From NCBI GenBank assembly GCA_963921935.1, contig OY998175.1:225578122-225642121 (forward strand): a stretch of 64,000 bases of DNA, read 5' to 3'. A program made the position numbers and the translations under genes. Every line of letters starts with the position of its first letter. Positions within the stretch are counted from its first letter, which is position 1. Below are positions 10,425 to 22,300 of the stretch, piece by piece. This stretch comes from Galeruca laticollis. Its lineage: Eukaryota > Arthropoda > Insecta > Coleoptera > Chrysomelidae. A model generated the notes under the pieces. That model was given only the letters and a program-made list of their open reading frames with translations, was not told the DNA's origin and did not search any database.

Positions 10425-12147
10425 GAGAAAAATAAAAAGTTGCACTCAAATAAAGTGGAGATTCAGCAATCGAGTGAAACGGTCAAAATTTGAAAATTTT
10501 AATTAATATAGTCACAGTATCGAACAGAGTTTGCACTTGTTTATCTCAGCTTCTACTAATTGTATCAGGAAATTTTTTCTGAAAATACGCGTCTTTCAAA
10601 GACAAAGATACTCATGATGCAAAAAGATATTATTATTACATTTTTCAAAGAAAAAACGGTAACTGTTCAAAATTATGTAAAATTTTTTTGAAAAATAGTG
10701 TTTGTTTTATTTATAAAAATATAACTTTCACTCTATCGATTACAATCAACTGCGTCTCGATATCATTAATGTTCATAACTTTAGAGTCAATTAAAAAAAA
10801 ATGTAATTCCATTTTGAGCGGCCGCCATTTTGAATTTTCCAAATCTGAAAAAACGTAAATTTTTAGACGTTTGCCCTCTATGTTTATCCATGTTTTGACC
10901 TTGATATTGTTATTTTATTCATAATTGCCAATTGAAAATGTAATTTTCGAAAAAATATCCAAAAGTTGGAAAATTTAAGGACGGAAAATTTTTTTTTGGA
11001 AGATCGAATTACGTCACCTTTTAGAGCAAAAGATTTTCTACATTTTTTACCTTTTCAATTTTTTTGAACAAGCACATCCAGGAATGCCAGGAGCATATAC
11101 ACCCGAATTTTACGTGTTCCAAGCTGTGCTTGCAAACTCCGTCGCAAGCGTCAGTGGAATTTATTAGACGAACTAGGAAAATGTTGGTGCGGGGATGTAC
11201 TTTTATCAAAAAATGAGAAATAATTTACGGATAACTTTTCCCTTTAATTTCCTTACTTTCCCGGACTAATTTGACAATTTCTTTGATAATTGCATCCAAA
11301 ATTCAAAACAATCATTTCTTTCCAAATTCAATATCGAATCTGTTTAAGAGATTAAAATCGATGTGCGTAACTTTCCAAAACCTGTAACCATGACCTTACT
11401 GGCCTTTTTTACTGCACATTCGCCAGAAGAAGCACACTACAATAATTATAACTTCTATGGATTTATGTTTCGACCAAGCGAACAAATCACAGCAAAAGTT
11501 CAATAGTTCCCAAAAAGATTTGAAAATGTTCCGTCACTCTTATAGAGTTTTTATCAAATGCCGTGACTGTAAAATCGATCTGCAAAAATTTATGTTAGTA
11601 TTGTAGGAGTAGATACTGTATCACCTATAAATAAGTAGTATGCTTAACCAATTTTATACAGAAAAAAACGCAGCGTCAAACAATGCCTGTTTCAACAACC
11701 AAATTAAGAGAAACGGATTTAAAATAGAATATGGATTTGATGCGAACTATAATATTCACGTATTCATGTAGGTACTCGAGTTGCAGAATTATCAAATAGA
11801 GCTTCGTGTGTGCACCGGAAATGTATCCCAGCGTTGTTGAACAATAATTACGCATTTAATTGCATACCGTACTTAACCAGTTGTTCCAAGTTACGTACAT
11901 ACAGCGAATCGCTACTAAAACACACACTTGCCACCTGGGGGGAAGTTTTTTCGCTTCAGTCCACAGGCACATAATGGTTAATGAATATCATTGGCGCAGA
12001 AGATGAATTGTTTGCTCACAACTAGGGTTGTTATTAAATCGTAATTATTTGACGTATATTTTTTTGTATACCGTGATGAAAGTAATGAAAAGTAAATTTG
12101 CAATGAGAAATGTTTAGTAAACAGGGAGAAATGGTGTTTTTCTAGCC
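10425..12147. other. Unassigned sequence, probably intronic to the downstream receptor gene
   Basis: No coding frame, repeat or transposon end is recognisable. Upstream Ig-domain exons of the sidestep-like gene must lie to the left but I cannot find any here. Confidence 0.4.
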
Positions 12148-13512
12148 ACTGTTTCAATAATTGAAACCATCCTAGACACTTATGAAATAGAAACCAATCT
12201 AGACATTTTTTAAGTAATTGAAACCTACCTAGACACTTTTTGAATAATCGAAACCTTCCTAGACTTTTTTGTAATAATTGAAACCTTTCTAGATAGTTAT
12301 ATAATAATTTAAACCATTCTAGAATTTTTTTCAGTAATTGAATACTTCCTAGAGACTTTTTCATTAATTGAAACCTTAGGTTTTTATATTAATTCAAATC
12401 ATCCTAGATAGTTATGTAATAACTGAAACTTTCCTAGACACTTTTTGGTTAGTTGAAAACTTCCTAGACACTTTTTGAATAATTGAAACCTTCCTAGACA
12501 GTTACGTAATAATTGAAACCATTCTAGACAGTTTAGTAATCGAAATTTTCCTAGAGGTTTTTTTCAATTATTGAAACATTCCTAGACGTTTTTTGTATTA
12601 ATTGAAACCATCCCAGACATTTATGTAACAATTGAAACTTTCCTAGATACTTTTTGAATAATTGAAACCTTCCCAGGCAGTTATGTAATAATTGAAACCA
12701 TTCTAGACACTTTTTATTAATTGAAATCTTCCTAAATGCTTTATCAATAATTGAAATCTTCCTAGACACTTTTTGAATTATTGAAACCTTCCCAGGCAGT
12801 TATGTAATAATTGAAACCATTCTAGACACTTTTTATTAATTGAAATCTTCCTAAATGCTTTATCAATAATTGAAATCTTCCTAGACACTTTTTGAATAAT
12901 TGAAACCTTCCTGGACATTTATGTGGTAGTTGAAACCATTCTAGACACATTTTCAGTAATTGAAATCTTCCTAGAGGCTTTTTCAATAATTGAAACCTTC
13001 CTAGACACTTTTGGAATAATTGAAACATTCTTATACAGTTGTTTTTTATCACGAATCCTTCCTAGACATTCTTTCAGTGAATGAAAACTGCGTAGACTTT
13101 TTTCGTAATATTTTAAACCTTCCTATATAGTTATGTAATAATTAAAACCACTTTTTCAGTAATTGAAATCTTCCTAGGCGCTTTTTCAATAAATGAAACA
13201 TTCCTAGACATCTATGTAATAATTGAAACCATATTAGATAATTTTGTCAGTAATTGAAACCTTCCTATAGGCTTTTTAAATAATTGAAACATAGACAGCT
13301 ATGTAATAATCGAAACCATTCTAGATACTTATTCAGTAATTGAATACTTCCTAGACTTTTTTTGTAATAATTGTAACCTTCCTAGGCAGTTGTGTAATAA
13401 ATGAAACCATTAGACATTTTTTCTAGACAGTTATGTTATAATTGGAAGACATTCTAGACACTTATTCAGTAATTGGAACCTTCCTACACGCTTTTTCAAT
13501 ATTGAAACCTTG
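12148..13512. repeat. 30 bp minisatellite, block 1
   Basis: Diverged tandem copies of a ~30 bp unit whose core reads TTGAAACCTTCCTAGACACT followed by a T-rich stretch and AATAA. Because 30 is a multiple of three, the minus strand carries pseudo-ORFs with a 10-residue repeat (KKCLGRFQLL-like). One stretch of about 130 bp is duplicated almost exactly (near 12660-12780 and 12780-12900). Confidence 0.95.
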
Positions 13513-13534
13513 CTAGACACTAGTGGTCGGATAC

Positions 13535-13590
13535 TATCGATAGTAAGCCCTATCGATTGTTTTCGATAGTCTCAAGAGATACTATCGATA
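13535..13590. promoter_or_regulatory. Subterminal TATCGATA motifs, left end
   Basis: Exact TATCGATA at 13535-13542 and 13583-13590, with further half sites (CTATCGATTG, TTCGATAGT) between. Likely transposase-binding sites. Confidence 0.7.
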
Positions 13591-13804
13591 GTACTATCGA
13601 AACTATACGAACATGAATTATAATAGTGTAATGCATTCAAATTAATAAACATAAATAACAATAGTAATGTATATGGTATATATTATCAGAACTATATTAA
13701 CAAAAACATATAATATATATAAAATAAAGTATGTATCGGAGCAAAACATAAAAGGAAATTAACTACTAATGCCCTGTGAATAAACACAAATGAAAAAGCG
13801 ACAT

Positions 13805-15643
13805 TTAAAATAAAAATTTATTCCGCTGCAAAAAGATAAGCATGTCCACATTCTCTGCTTTCAGACGGTTTCTCTTTTCCGATAATATGTCTCCCGCGGT
13901 TGAAAATACCCGTTCGGATGGAACCGACGTAGCTGGAATGCACCCATACTTTTTAACCAATGTTGTCAAGCCTTCAAATGCACCTTTATTAGTTTGCCAG
14001 TAGTTTAAAGGATCCTTATCCATTGGGATTGTAGGACGTTCTAAATATTGTCGAATGGTGATGATAGCATCTGTTTTAGGTGTCGAATAATCCTCTTCTC
14101 GATTGGATCTAACTGATTCAAGAAAACTAAGTAACCCCTCTTTTTTCAATAGTTGTTTTGATTGGTCACTTATTATTTTCTGGGTGTTCTTCATATTTAG
14201 TCTGGGACGGACCTGGAGTTTGCTCTCTCCTTTTTTTTTCTGAGCCAAAACGTTTGTCAATTCATTTGTTAGAATACTTACAGCGTTCTTATAATTTTCA
14301 TCTAGCCTAAATGCTGGTTTTTTAAATCTGGGATCGAGGAGTGTGCTTAGTCCTGTTGGAGTGCGAGTTTCATAAACACCTAATCTTTTTATTAAACCTG
14401 CTTGCAAATCTTTTATGAGTTTTTCACCACATTCAGTTTTGTGGATCACTGCTTTCAACTTCTTGTAGAGTCCATAGATTATTGGAATCACTAATGACAC
14501 TGTTAAATATGAGTCTCTTGAAAATTGCTCTGTGGCTTCGAAAAATGGGGATAAGCCCTCGATCATATCCTCCATAACAGCAATTTCATCGGGGTTAAGT
14601 GGTTGTGGGGCTGCTTTATTAGAGCTGGAGTATAAAGCAAGTGTGATTTGATCATTGATAAGAAGCAGCCGTTATATCATTAAAAACAAGCTATTCCAAC
14701 GAGTGGATACTTCTTGAATCACCTTGAGGGTAGGCTTATTTTGATCCTGTTGGATGGAGCGCAACTTCTCATATGCTTTTGGGCTATTATTAAAATGGTT
14801 AACGATGCTTTTACAATGTTTTATTCTTGATTTTATTTCTTCATTAGAATGGGAGTTTACAGCATCCTGTACTAATAAATTTACTGTGTGTGCAATACAA
14901 GGCATATGACGAATTTTGAGTAGACCACAAGCATTGACCATAGTGTAAGCATTGTCAGTTACCACAGCTGAAATTTTTTCATTTAGCTGCCAGTCGTCCA
15001 TAATTTTTTTGATTTGTTCACTTAGATAAACTGCTGTGTGACTTCTTTCAGTTAAGATAACGGTTTGCAATACTGCAGATATAAGCTTAAAGTCAAACTA
15101 AAAATGGCAAGTTACTGTTATGAAACCTTGGACATTGATAGAAGACCAGCAGTCTGTAGTAAGGGCTACATATTCAACATTTTTATTGGAAAGCATGCTT
15201 CTTAATTTTTGTTGCCCTTGTTCATACAAATTAGGAATAAGTGTTTTACTTACATATTTTGCACTTGGTATATTATATCGAGGGTCTAATTCGTTTAATA
15301 ACTGCTTAAATCCCTTATCTTCAACTACGGAAAAAGGCTGGCAATCTAAAGCGATAAACATAGCTAGTTCTTCGTTCAGTCTTTTACACTTTGCACTATT
15401 TAAATCATAGAAGTTTTCTTGTTTAGAAACAAAGTATTGTTCAATTTTTTGTTTTTTCTCCTCCCCGCCGTTTTTATTTTCAGCAATTTCACTCGAATGA
15501 GTTCTTTTTAAGTGATCCATCAAATTGGATGTATTACCTGATGACTTATATTCTTTTGAACAAAATTTGCATTTCACGACACTGCTTCCACTTGTACTTT
15601 TTATAAAATACTCCCAAACATACGACTTACCGCGTTTACTCAT
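13805..15643 (-). pseudogene. hAT transposase with N-terminal BED finger, two in-frame stops
   Basis: A single frame of 613 codons is interrupted only by TAG at 15098-15100 and TAA at about 14672-14674, with no frameshift. The N-terminus has a BED zinc finger: VWEYF, CKFC, then HLKRTH. Next come the hAT catalytic-core features TTDCWSS, VTDNAYTMVNACG and the CIAHTVNLLVQ helix, then the RWNS motif. The C-terminus has the dimerisation block (YWQTNKGAF, PATSVPSERVFSTAG, KRNRL). Length is normal for the BED-type hAT family (ZBED4-like). The intact protein would cut and paste the element in the nucleus. As found, it is inactive without read-through. Confidence 0.95.
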
Positions 15644-15842
15644 TTTTTAAATTTCAATTGTACTAATTATAATGAAAGCCAGCAAAACTCAAGACGTAAC
15701 GGAAAACTGTAAAACTTGAACTACTCTAAAACAAATAAAGCAAACTAAATAATTGAATCCGGTGATTCCCTGTAATTGCATCAGGTGATTTTTCTCTAAT
15801 TTGTTCATGAAGCAATAGATGCTAGCACGAGTTTTCGAAAAC

Positions 15843-15898
15843 TATCGATAGTTTTCGATGGTGGCACACTATCGATAATATCGATAGTGCTATCGATA
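15843..15898. promoter_or_regulatory. Subterminal TATCGATA motifs, right end
   Basis: Four exact TATCGATA copies at 15843-15850, 15870-15877, 15879-15886 and 15891-15898, mirroring the left end. Confidence 0.7.
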
Positions 15899-15912
15899 GT
15901 ATCCGACCACTA

Positions 15913-16030
15913 CTAGACACTTTTTCAATCTATCAAACCATCTAGACACTTTTTCAATCATTGAAACTATCTAGACAATTTTTAAGTGAAGCTTTTCTAA
16001 ATAGTTTTTTCAATCATAAATCCTTCCTAG
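15913..16030. repeat. 30 bp minisatellite, block 1 continued
   Basis: The array resumes right after the hAT target duplication and decays to within about 40 bp of the splice acceptor at 16071. Confidence 0.85.
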
Positions 16031-16071
16031 GCAAATTTTGTATAACCTAAAACCTTCAATTTCTATTACAG

Positions 16072-16358
16072 ACGCACCGGTATGTAGTAGAGACACGGAC
16101 ATAACCATAATCGGAGCATCCCTTGACGAAGTTATAAAAATAAGATGCCAAGTATCCGCAGATCCTGCCGATGTTAGTTTTGTGTGGCAATTCAATAATA
16201 GCGGCGAAAGTTTTGACGTTTCTCCTGCACGTTTCGCGACGTCCAGTGGGAACGTCAGTGAGCTAATGTATACGCCGGCGTCACAAAGAGATTACGGCAC
16301 CCTTACCTGTCTAGGATCCAACAAAATCGGCAGGCAATTAGAACCCTGTATCTTCCAG
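16072..16358 (+). CDS. Sidestep-like exon: Ig domain
   Basis: 287 nt, entered in phase 1 (codon ?AC, probably Tyr) and leaving in phase 0. It has the Ig Cys (IRCQV), Trp (VWQF) and DYGTLTC second Cys. NNS and NVS are potential N-glycosylation sites. The acceptor TTCTATTACAG sits next to decayed minisatellite. Confidence 0.9.
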
Positions 16359-19300
16359 GTACGTATGATAACCTCATCACTTTTGGCTTGCAATTATTAA
16401 ATAACTTGTTGATCGGTTGCGGTCTCATTGGATCTCTTCAGCATAATATATACAAACATTATTTTGCAGGTCGTACCGGCTTCGAAGCCAAATCCTTTAA
16501 CAAACTGCACTGTTCGATCAGTCAACAACCAGTCATCGGAAACGGTAGAAGTGGAATGTCGAGCCGGTTACGACGGCGGTCTTCCACAACGTTTCGTACT
16601 CGAAGCTTACGACGCTCATTCCATGAGATTAAGACTGAATCAAACGACCTTCGAAACTGACTTACCTCTGTTCCGATTGGATATCGGGGAATTGTTACCA
16701 TCGCCGCCGTCACTGAGGATTGTGGTTTACGCCGAAAACGCTAAAGGGACGAGCGAGAAAATAGTAATGGACGATATTCTATTGAACGATGCAGCAAAAC
16801 GAACTGGTAAGTTGTTTGTTGTTGTGTTGCAAGCTAGATTTCTTCTACTCTTTTTTTATGATGATATAATTAATAGCAAATACAGGATTCGATTTGGATT
16901 ATAAGTAGTAGAAAAAAAGAAAATTTAATTCGATATAAAGAGGAATGACGAGATAAGTGGGTGGTTTTTAGGGGTTGAGACTGGATTTTTGGACATTCTA
17001 ATGTAAAATGTTTTCCTCAAAGTTGTAGGCAATAAGAAAATAAAAAGCTTTTGTTATTTAGCGATATAACCTCAAAATTTTAGGACCTGCACCAATCTCG
17101 TTTTTGAAACCTCATTTTTCAGCAGAAGATTTCAAGTAATATTGCCACTGTTCATTAATTTTGTCTTAAAAGTCCTCCATGACCCCACCGAAGTGTTATG
17201 ATTTTTTTTTGTTATTACAGATGGCAGTAGCAACGTTAGTCTGGTACCTTTGGCCGGTTTACTGACAGGTTCGCTGCTCACTCTTGGATTGGCCGTTCTA
17301 GTCATTGTCGTTATAGCTGTTAGACGGAAACGAGAATGTGATGGTCGAATGCATTGTTCTCATCATATAAACATTGGTAAGTGACATCTTGTTCTGATAG
17401 TAATTTATTCCTAAAATCTTGTAGTTTAGTCATATATTCATCAAGATTCTATTGAAGAGAGCCATCGACATCAAAACCGGTCCATAAGTTAAACAGTCGC
17501 GCTTTGTGACTAAAACTAATTAAATAGATGCCGAATTGATTATTCCTTCGTAAAACGTTCAAAAATATAACTGTAAATGAAGGATATCCAGTTTTTAAGT
17601 TCTCTTATATGTTTTACAGACGCTTCGAAACCTAATTCGAAATCTCGCCAAGGTTCTATGTTGGAAATAAATACGGGGGACAACAGATACGTAGTGGCGT
17701 ACACTTTGAAGCCGGCTTCGGATTGCGCCCCGTCGCCCGTTCAACAAACTCTTTCGCCATCGGATCCGCTACGTCAACCAGATATTCTAAATACGCCCAG
17801 AGGTGAGTGCAAATGTCTGTGTCATTGTCGTCGTCCGAAACTATCGACGTTTCAGCATTTTGATGACGTGTAGTTGTTTATATGCTCATTTTTATAGATT
17901 ATTTATTTATATTTAATATTTAGAAGGAAAAAATAGAAACGGTAGACATTTGTGGGAAATGTGTGGGTTTTCAACTTGATTCTAGTTTTTCAATAATTGA
18001 AACGTTCCTAGACAATTTTTTATGAATTCAAACCTTCCTAGACACTTTTGTAATAAATGAAAACTTCCTAGACACTTTTGAATCAAGAATTGAAATCTTC
18101 CTAATTTTTCAGTAATTGAAACCTTCCTAGACACTTGTGTAAGAATTGAAATCTTCTTAAAAAGTTTTTCATTAATTGAAATCTTCCTAGACCCTTTTGT
18201 AGTAACTGAAACCTGCCAAGACACTTTTGTTATAACTGAAAACTTCCTCGGTACTTTTGTAATAATTGAACACTTCCTTGACACTTTTTTAACAATTAAA
18301 AACATCTTAGACAATAATTGAAACATTCCTAGATATTTTTTTATCAATTGAATCCTTCCATCACATTTTCAATAATTAAAAACTTCCTAGACACTTTTTA
18401 ATCATTGAAACCATTCTGGACAATAATTAAAACCTTCCTCAACACTTTTTTAATAAATGAAACTTTTTTGTATCTGTATGCCTAGATATTTTTTCAGTAG
18501 GTAATTGAAACTTTCCTTCACACTTTTCTAATTATTGAAACCTGTCTAGCAACTTTTTAACAATTAAAACCTTCCTTGACGCTTTTTTATAATTGAAACC
18601 TTCCTTCACACCTTTTTAGTAATTGAAAACTGTATTCGTGATTGAATCCCGATATGCTTCATATATTTTAAATTCAACCGCGTAACGTTGAAATTTTCAC
18701 CTCGTCAAAGTTTTGTACCGAGTGTGTGGAAATTATCGTAGTAGTAAGACAATCACCGCGCGCTACAGTACAACGGTGTGTGAGTGAAGCTACATCGATA
18801 TTACAACGCCGGCCGGTTAATGTCCGAGAAATGAGTAAAAATGTAAAATGTCATCCTTTAATTAATTATTATTAATTAATATTACAGTTCACTTCAATTG
18901 AAATTTAAAACAAAAGGGAAATTGCTATCGTCCCGAACATTGGTCATTCTTAGCCTAAATAGTTATTTTTTTAGCCTAGAAAAAAGGCACTTTATTACTC
19001 TCATTTAAAAACAAAATTTTCATTATAAATGTACGTTTGCTTATTTTTACTCATTCCAATAATTTTTAAATCGATCTACTTTATTTCAAAAGTGAGTAAC
19101 CTTCAAGATATTGTACCTGAATTTCTTTATATTGCCGAACAAAAACTGGTCGTTTGATTATTGAATATTTTTATAATTACCAAACGGAGATTTAAACACA
19201 GATAGAATTTAAACAGACGTGTTTTTATTTGATTAATTACTCAATAGTTTTCATGTCTTATTCTCATTCTGTTATTATTTGGTGCAATTTTATACAGGGT

Positions 19301-22300
19301 GAGACCATATATTCTCTGGTCAACTAGTTTGAGTGATAATTCAAAAAATTTTCGCTATACCCGCTATACGTGTTTTTCTTTGATTAATTACTCAATAGTT
19401 TTCATTTCTTATTCTCATTCTGTTATTATTTGGTGCAATTTTATACAGGGTGAGACCATATATTCTCTGGTCAACTAGTTTGAGTGATAATTCAAAAATT
19501 TTTCGCTATACCTCTATTTTATTATCCTTTTGCCAAATGCGCGTTTTTTATAGTAAATAGAGAACTCACATTTTTTCTTTTCTTATCAACTGTTCAATTT
19601 CATGGTTATCACATATTTTTTTTACTTTACTCTTTCTATCCTTCTATTAAATCATTTGTGTATTTCAAATTTTACAGTTAGTAACCGGTAGTTTGTACAA
19701 TATCATTTGAAATTTGATTCAATTCATTCGCAACATTTTATTGAAAATTTGCTTCCTTTGTTTCGATATTTCTGTTTATTTTATTTACAATGGATAGAGT
19801 CCAACAGTATCGTTTTCATCGTAAAGCCGCCTTAAATGATCTTCAAATATTGAGCGATTTAGCCGATCAAAGTAAGACTGACAAGTCCGTTCGTCCTCTT
19901 TTAGAAATTCGTGCAACTGAATTAGAGTCAATTTGTGATATTTTTGTAAAACATCATGATGCAGTGATTACCAAATTGATGGCGCTTCCAGATCCACCAG
20001 ACCTCGAAGCTGAAGACCAAATTCGTGCATCTTTTTTATTGCAGTATTTTCAAACCAAACTAATATGTTCCGAGCTTTTCGACATTTCCAGTTCCCAATC
20101 TACTGCTAATACTAGTCCTCTTTCACAAACTAATTCGAATATCCGATTACCAAAAATTGATCTTCCCAAATTCTCCGGTGATGTAAAGGAATTCGCATCG
20201 TTCTTAGATTTATTTGATTCTCTTATACACAACAACCAATCTATGTCAGATGTAGAAAAACTAAAGTATTTAAAAGCGTCGTTAGAAGGTCCCCCTCTAG
20301 GTTTAATTCGTAATTTAAAAATTACTGCCGATAATTATGATATTGCTTCCGACCTTATTATCAAGCGATATACCAACCAAAGACGTTGTGCCAAAGGCCA
20401 TTGGGATGCCCTTGAACAGGCCCCAAAATTAAATATGGTTACTGCTGAAACATTGTCTAAACTTATTGATACATTTTTAGAAAATATTTCTGGTCTCCAA
20501 GTGATCGGTTTACCTACAGCTGAGTGGGACTTCATTATGTTTAATATGTTATATTCTAGATTAACTCCGGAAATCGCACGTCTCTTTGAAATGGAACATA
20601 AATCAACAGAGATCCCCACCTACACAAGCTTCATTGCATTTTTAGAAACCCAGTTGAACGCCTACAGTAATTTAAATGTTTCTTCATCGAAATATTTCCG
20701 ATCGAAAGATCCACCCTTATTTTCAAAAGTTTCCTGTAAAACTCGTTCTTCAACTTTGTTAGTTACTAATTTGTCTAATCAACATTTTATTTTATGCAAA
20801 CAAAACCATACTATTTACAAATGTGATCAATTTTTAAGTAAAAGTCCTTCAGAAAGGCATAGTTTTTGCAAACAATCGCATCTATACTTTAATTGTTTGA
20901 GTTCCTCTCACGATCTTCGTTCCTGTCGCTCCAAGTATACTTGTCGGGCTTGCAAATCCAAGACTCATCATACTCTATTGCATTTCGATACACCAATCAC
21001 AAATTCTACCGACACTCCCACTAATTTGAACCCGAACCTTCCGTCTTCAAGTCAATCAAGTACCACTAGTTTATTTGGACTCCCTGTTGAAAAGGGAATT
21101 TTGTTATCCACAGCCGTGGTTGACGCCCTTGATAATAAAGGTAGTAGGCGACCATTAAGAGCTATTTTAGATTGCGGCAGCCAAACTTCTTTTATCACCC
21201 GTAAAGCATTGAACACTTTAGGTATCCCTCAGTCTCAATGTGCCCTTGAAGTTAATGGTCTCGCCTCTATGAACTCTAAGTTGCAGACTGGAAAAGTTGT
21301 CCTTTCAATTTGTCCGCATACTAGGGACTTTCCTATTTTTAATTTTGATGCTTTAGTCTTAGACAAAATTTGTGATCCTATGCCTGATTTTAAAATCGAT
21401 CCCAATAAGTGGACCCACTTAACTAATATTTCGCTAGCAGATTTTAAATTTTATCGACCAGGAACGATCGACTTATTAATCGGAGCTGATTTATTTCCTA
21501 AATTGTTGCTCTCAGGTAAGATGTCTGGAAATTCAGGTGAACCCAACGCCATAAATACTGTATTTGGTTACGTTTTCATGGGTGCGATTCATGTCAAGAA
21601 TCCTATTGTCACCTCTTTATTATGCCACACCGTTTCCAAGGTCTCATTAGATACTACTTTGAAAACTTTCTGGGAAATAGAAACGGTTCCTGAAGTCATT
21701 CCTCTTAATTCGGATGATATTTTGTGTGACGATCTTTTCAAAGATAATTTTTCTCGTAAACCGTCAGGACAATATGTTGTATCATTACCGTTTCGGGAAT
21801 TTAATCCTACGTTTCCTGGTACACGAGATCTGGCTTTATACCGTTTTCACTCTCTTGAACGCCGACTGCTCAAGCAACCCGAATTGTATGAACAATATTC
21901 TGCCTTTATGCGATAGTATCTCGACCTAGGTCACATGGAGTTGATTTCAGCTGACAACGAAGAGAATGGTAAATATTATATTCCTCACCATTGTGTGGTC
22001 AAACCTGATAGTGTTAGTACCAAATTACGTGTAGTTTTTAATGCATCTGCCAAAGTTCCTAACGAGAATTCCCTCCATGATTGTTTGTTTGTTGGACCTA
22101 AGCTTCAACAAGACATTGTTGCTATTTTACTAAATTTTCGTTTACTCAAGTTTGTTTTGTGCGCAGACATCAAACAAATGTATCGTATGATTTTTCTTTG
22201 TTAAGAGCATAGAGAGTTTCAACGTATTTTTTGAAGATTGTGTTCGGGAGTATAGTCTGAATACTCTAACTTATGGTGTTACTTCTTCTCCATTTCTAGC

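Larger units (their letters stand above)
13521..15912 (-). mobile_element. hAT transposon with TATCGATA-rich ends
   Basis: The ends are TAGTGGTCGGATACTATCGA and its inverted partner. The 8 bp CTAGACAC flanks both sides (13513-13520 and 15913-15920), the standard hAT target duplication, and is itself part of the minisatellite unit. The 2392 bp element contains one minus-strand transposase gene. Confidence 0.97.

Noticed and set aside
11978..13052. Minus-strand ORFs with leucine/phenylalanine 10-residue repeats (also 17982-18347 and 24789-25016)
   Set aside because: They are frames through the 30 bp minisatellite; the unit length being a multiple of three keeps them open. No start context or conservation.
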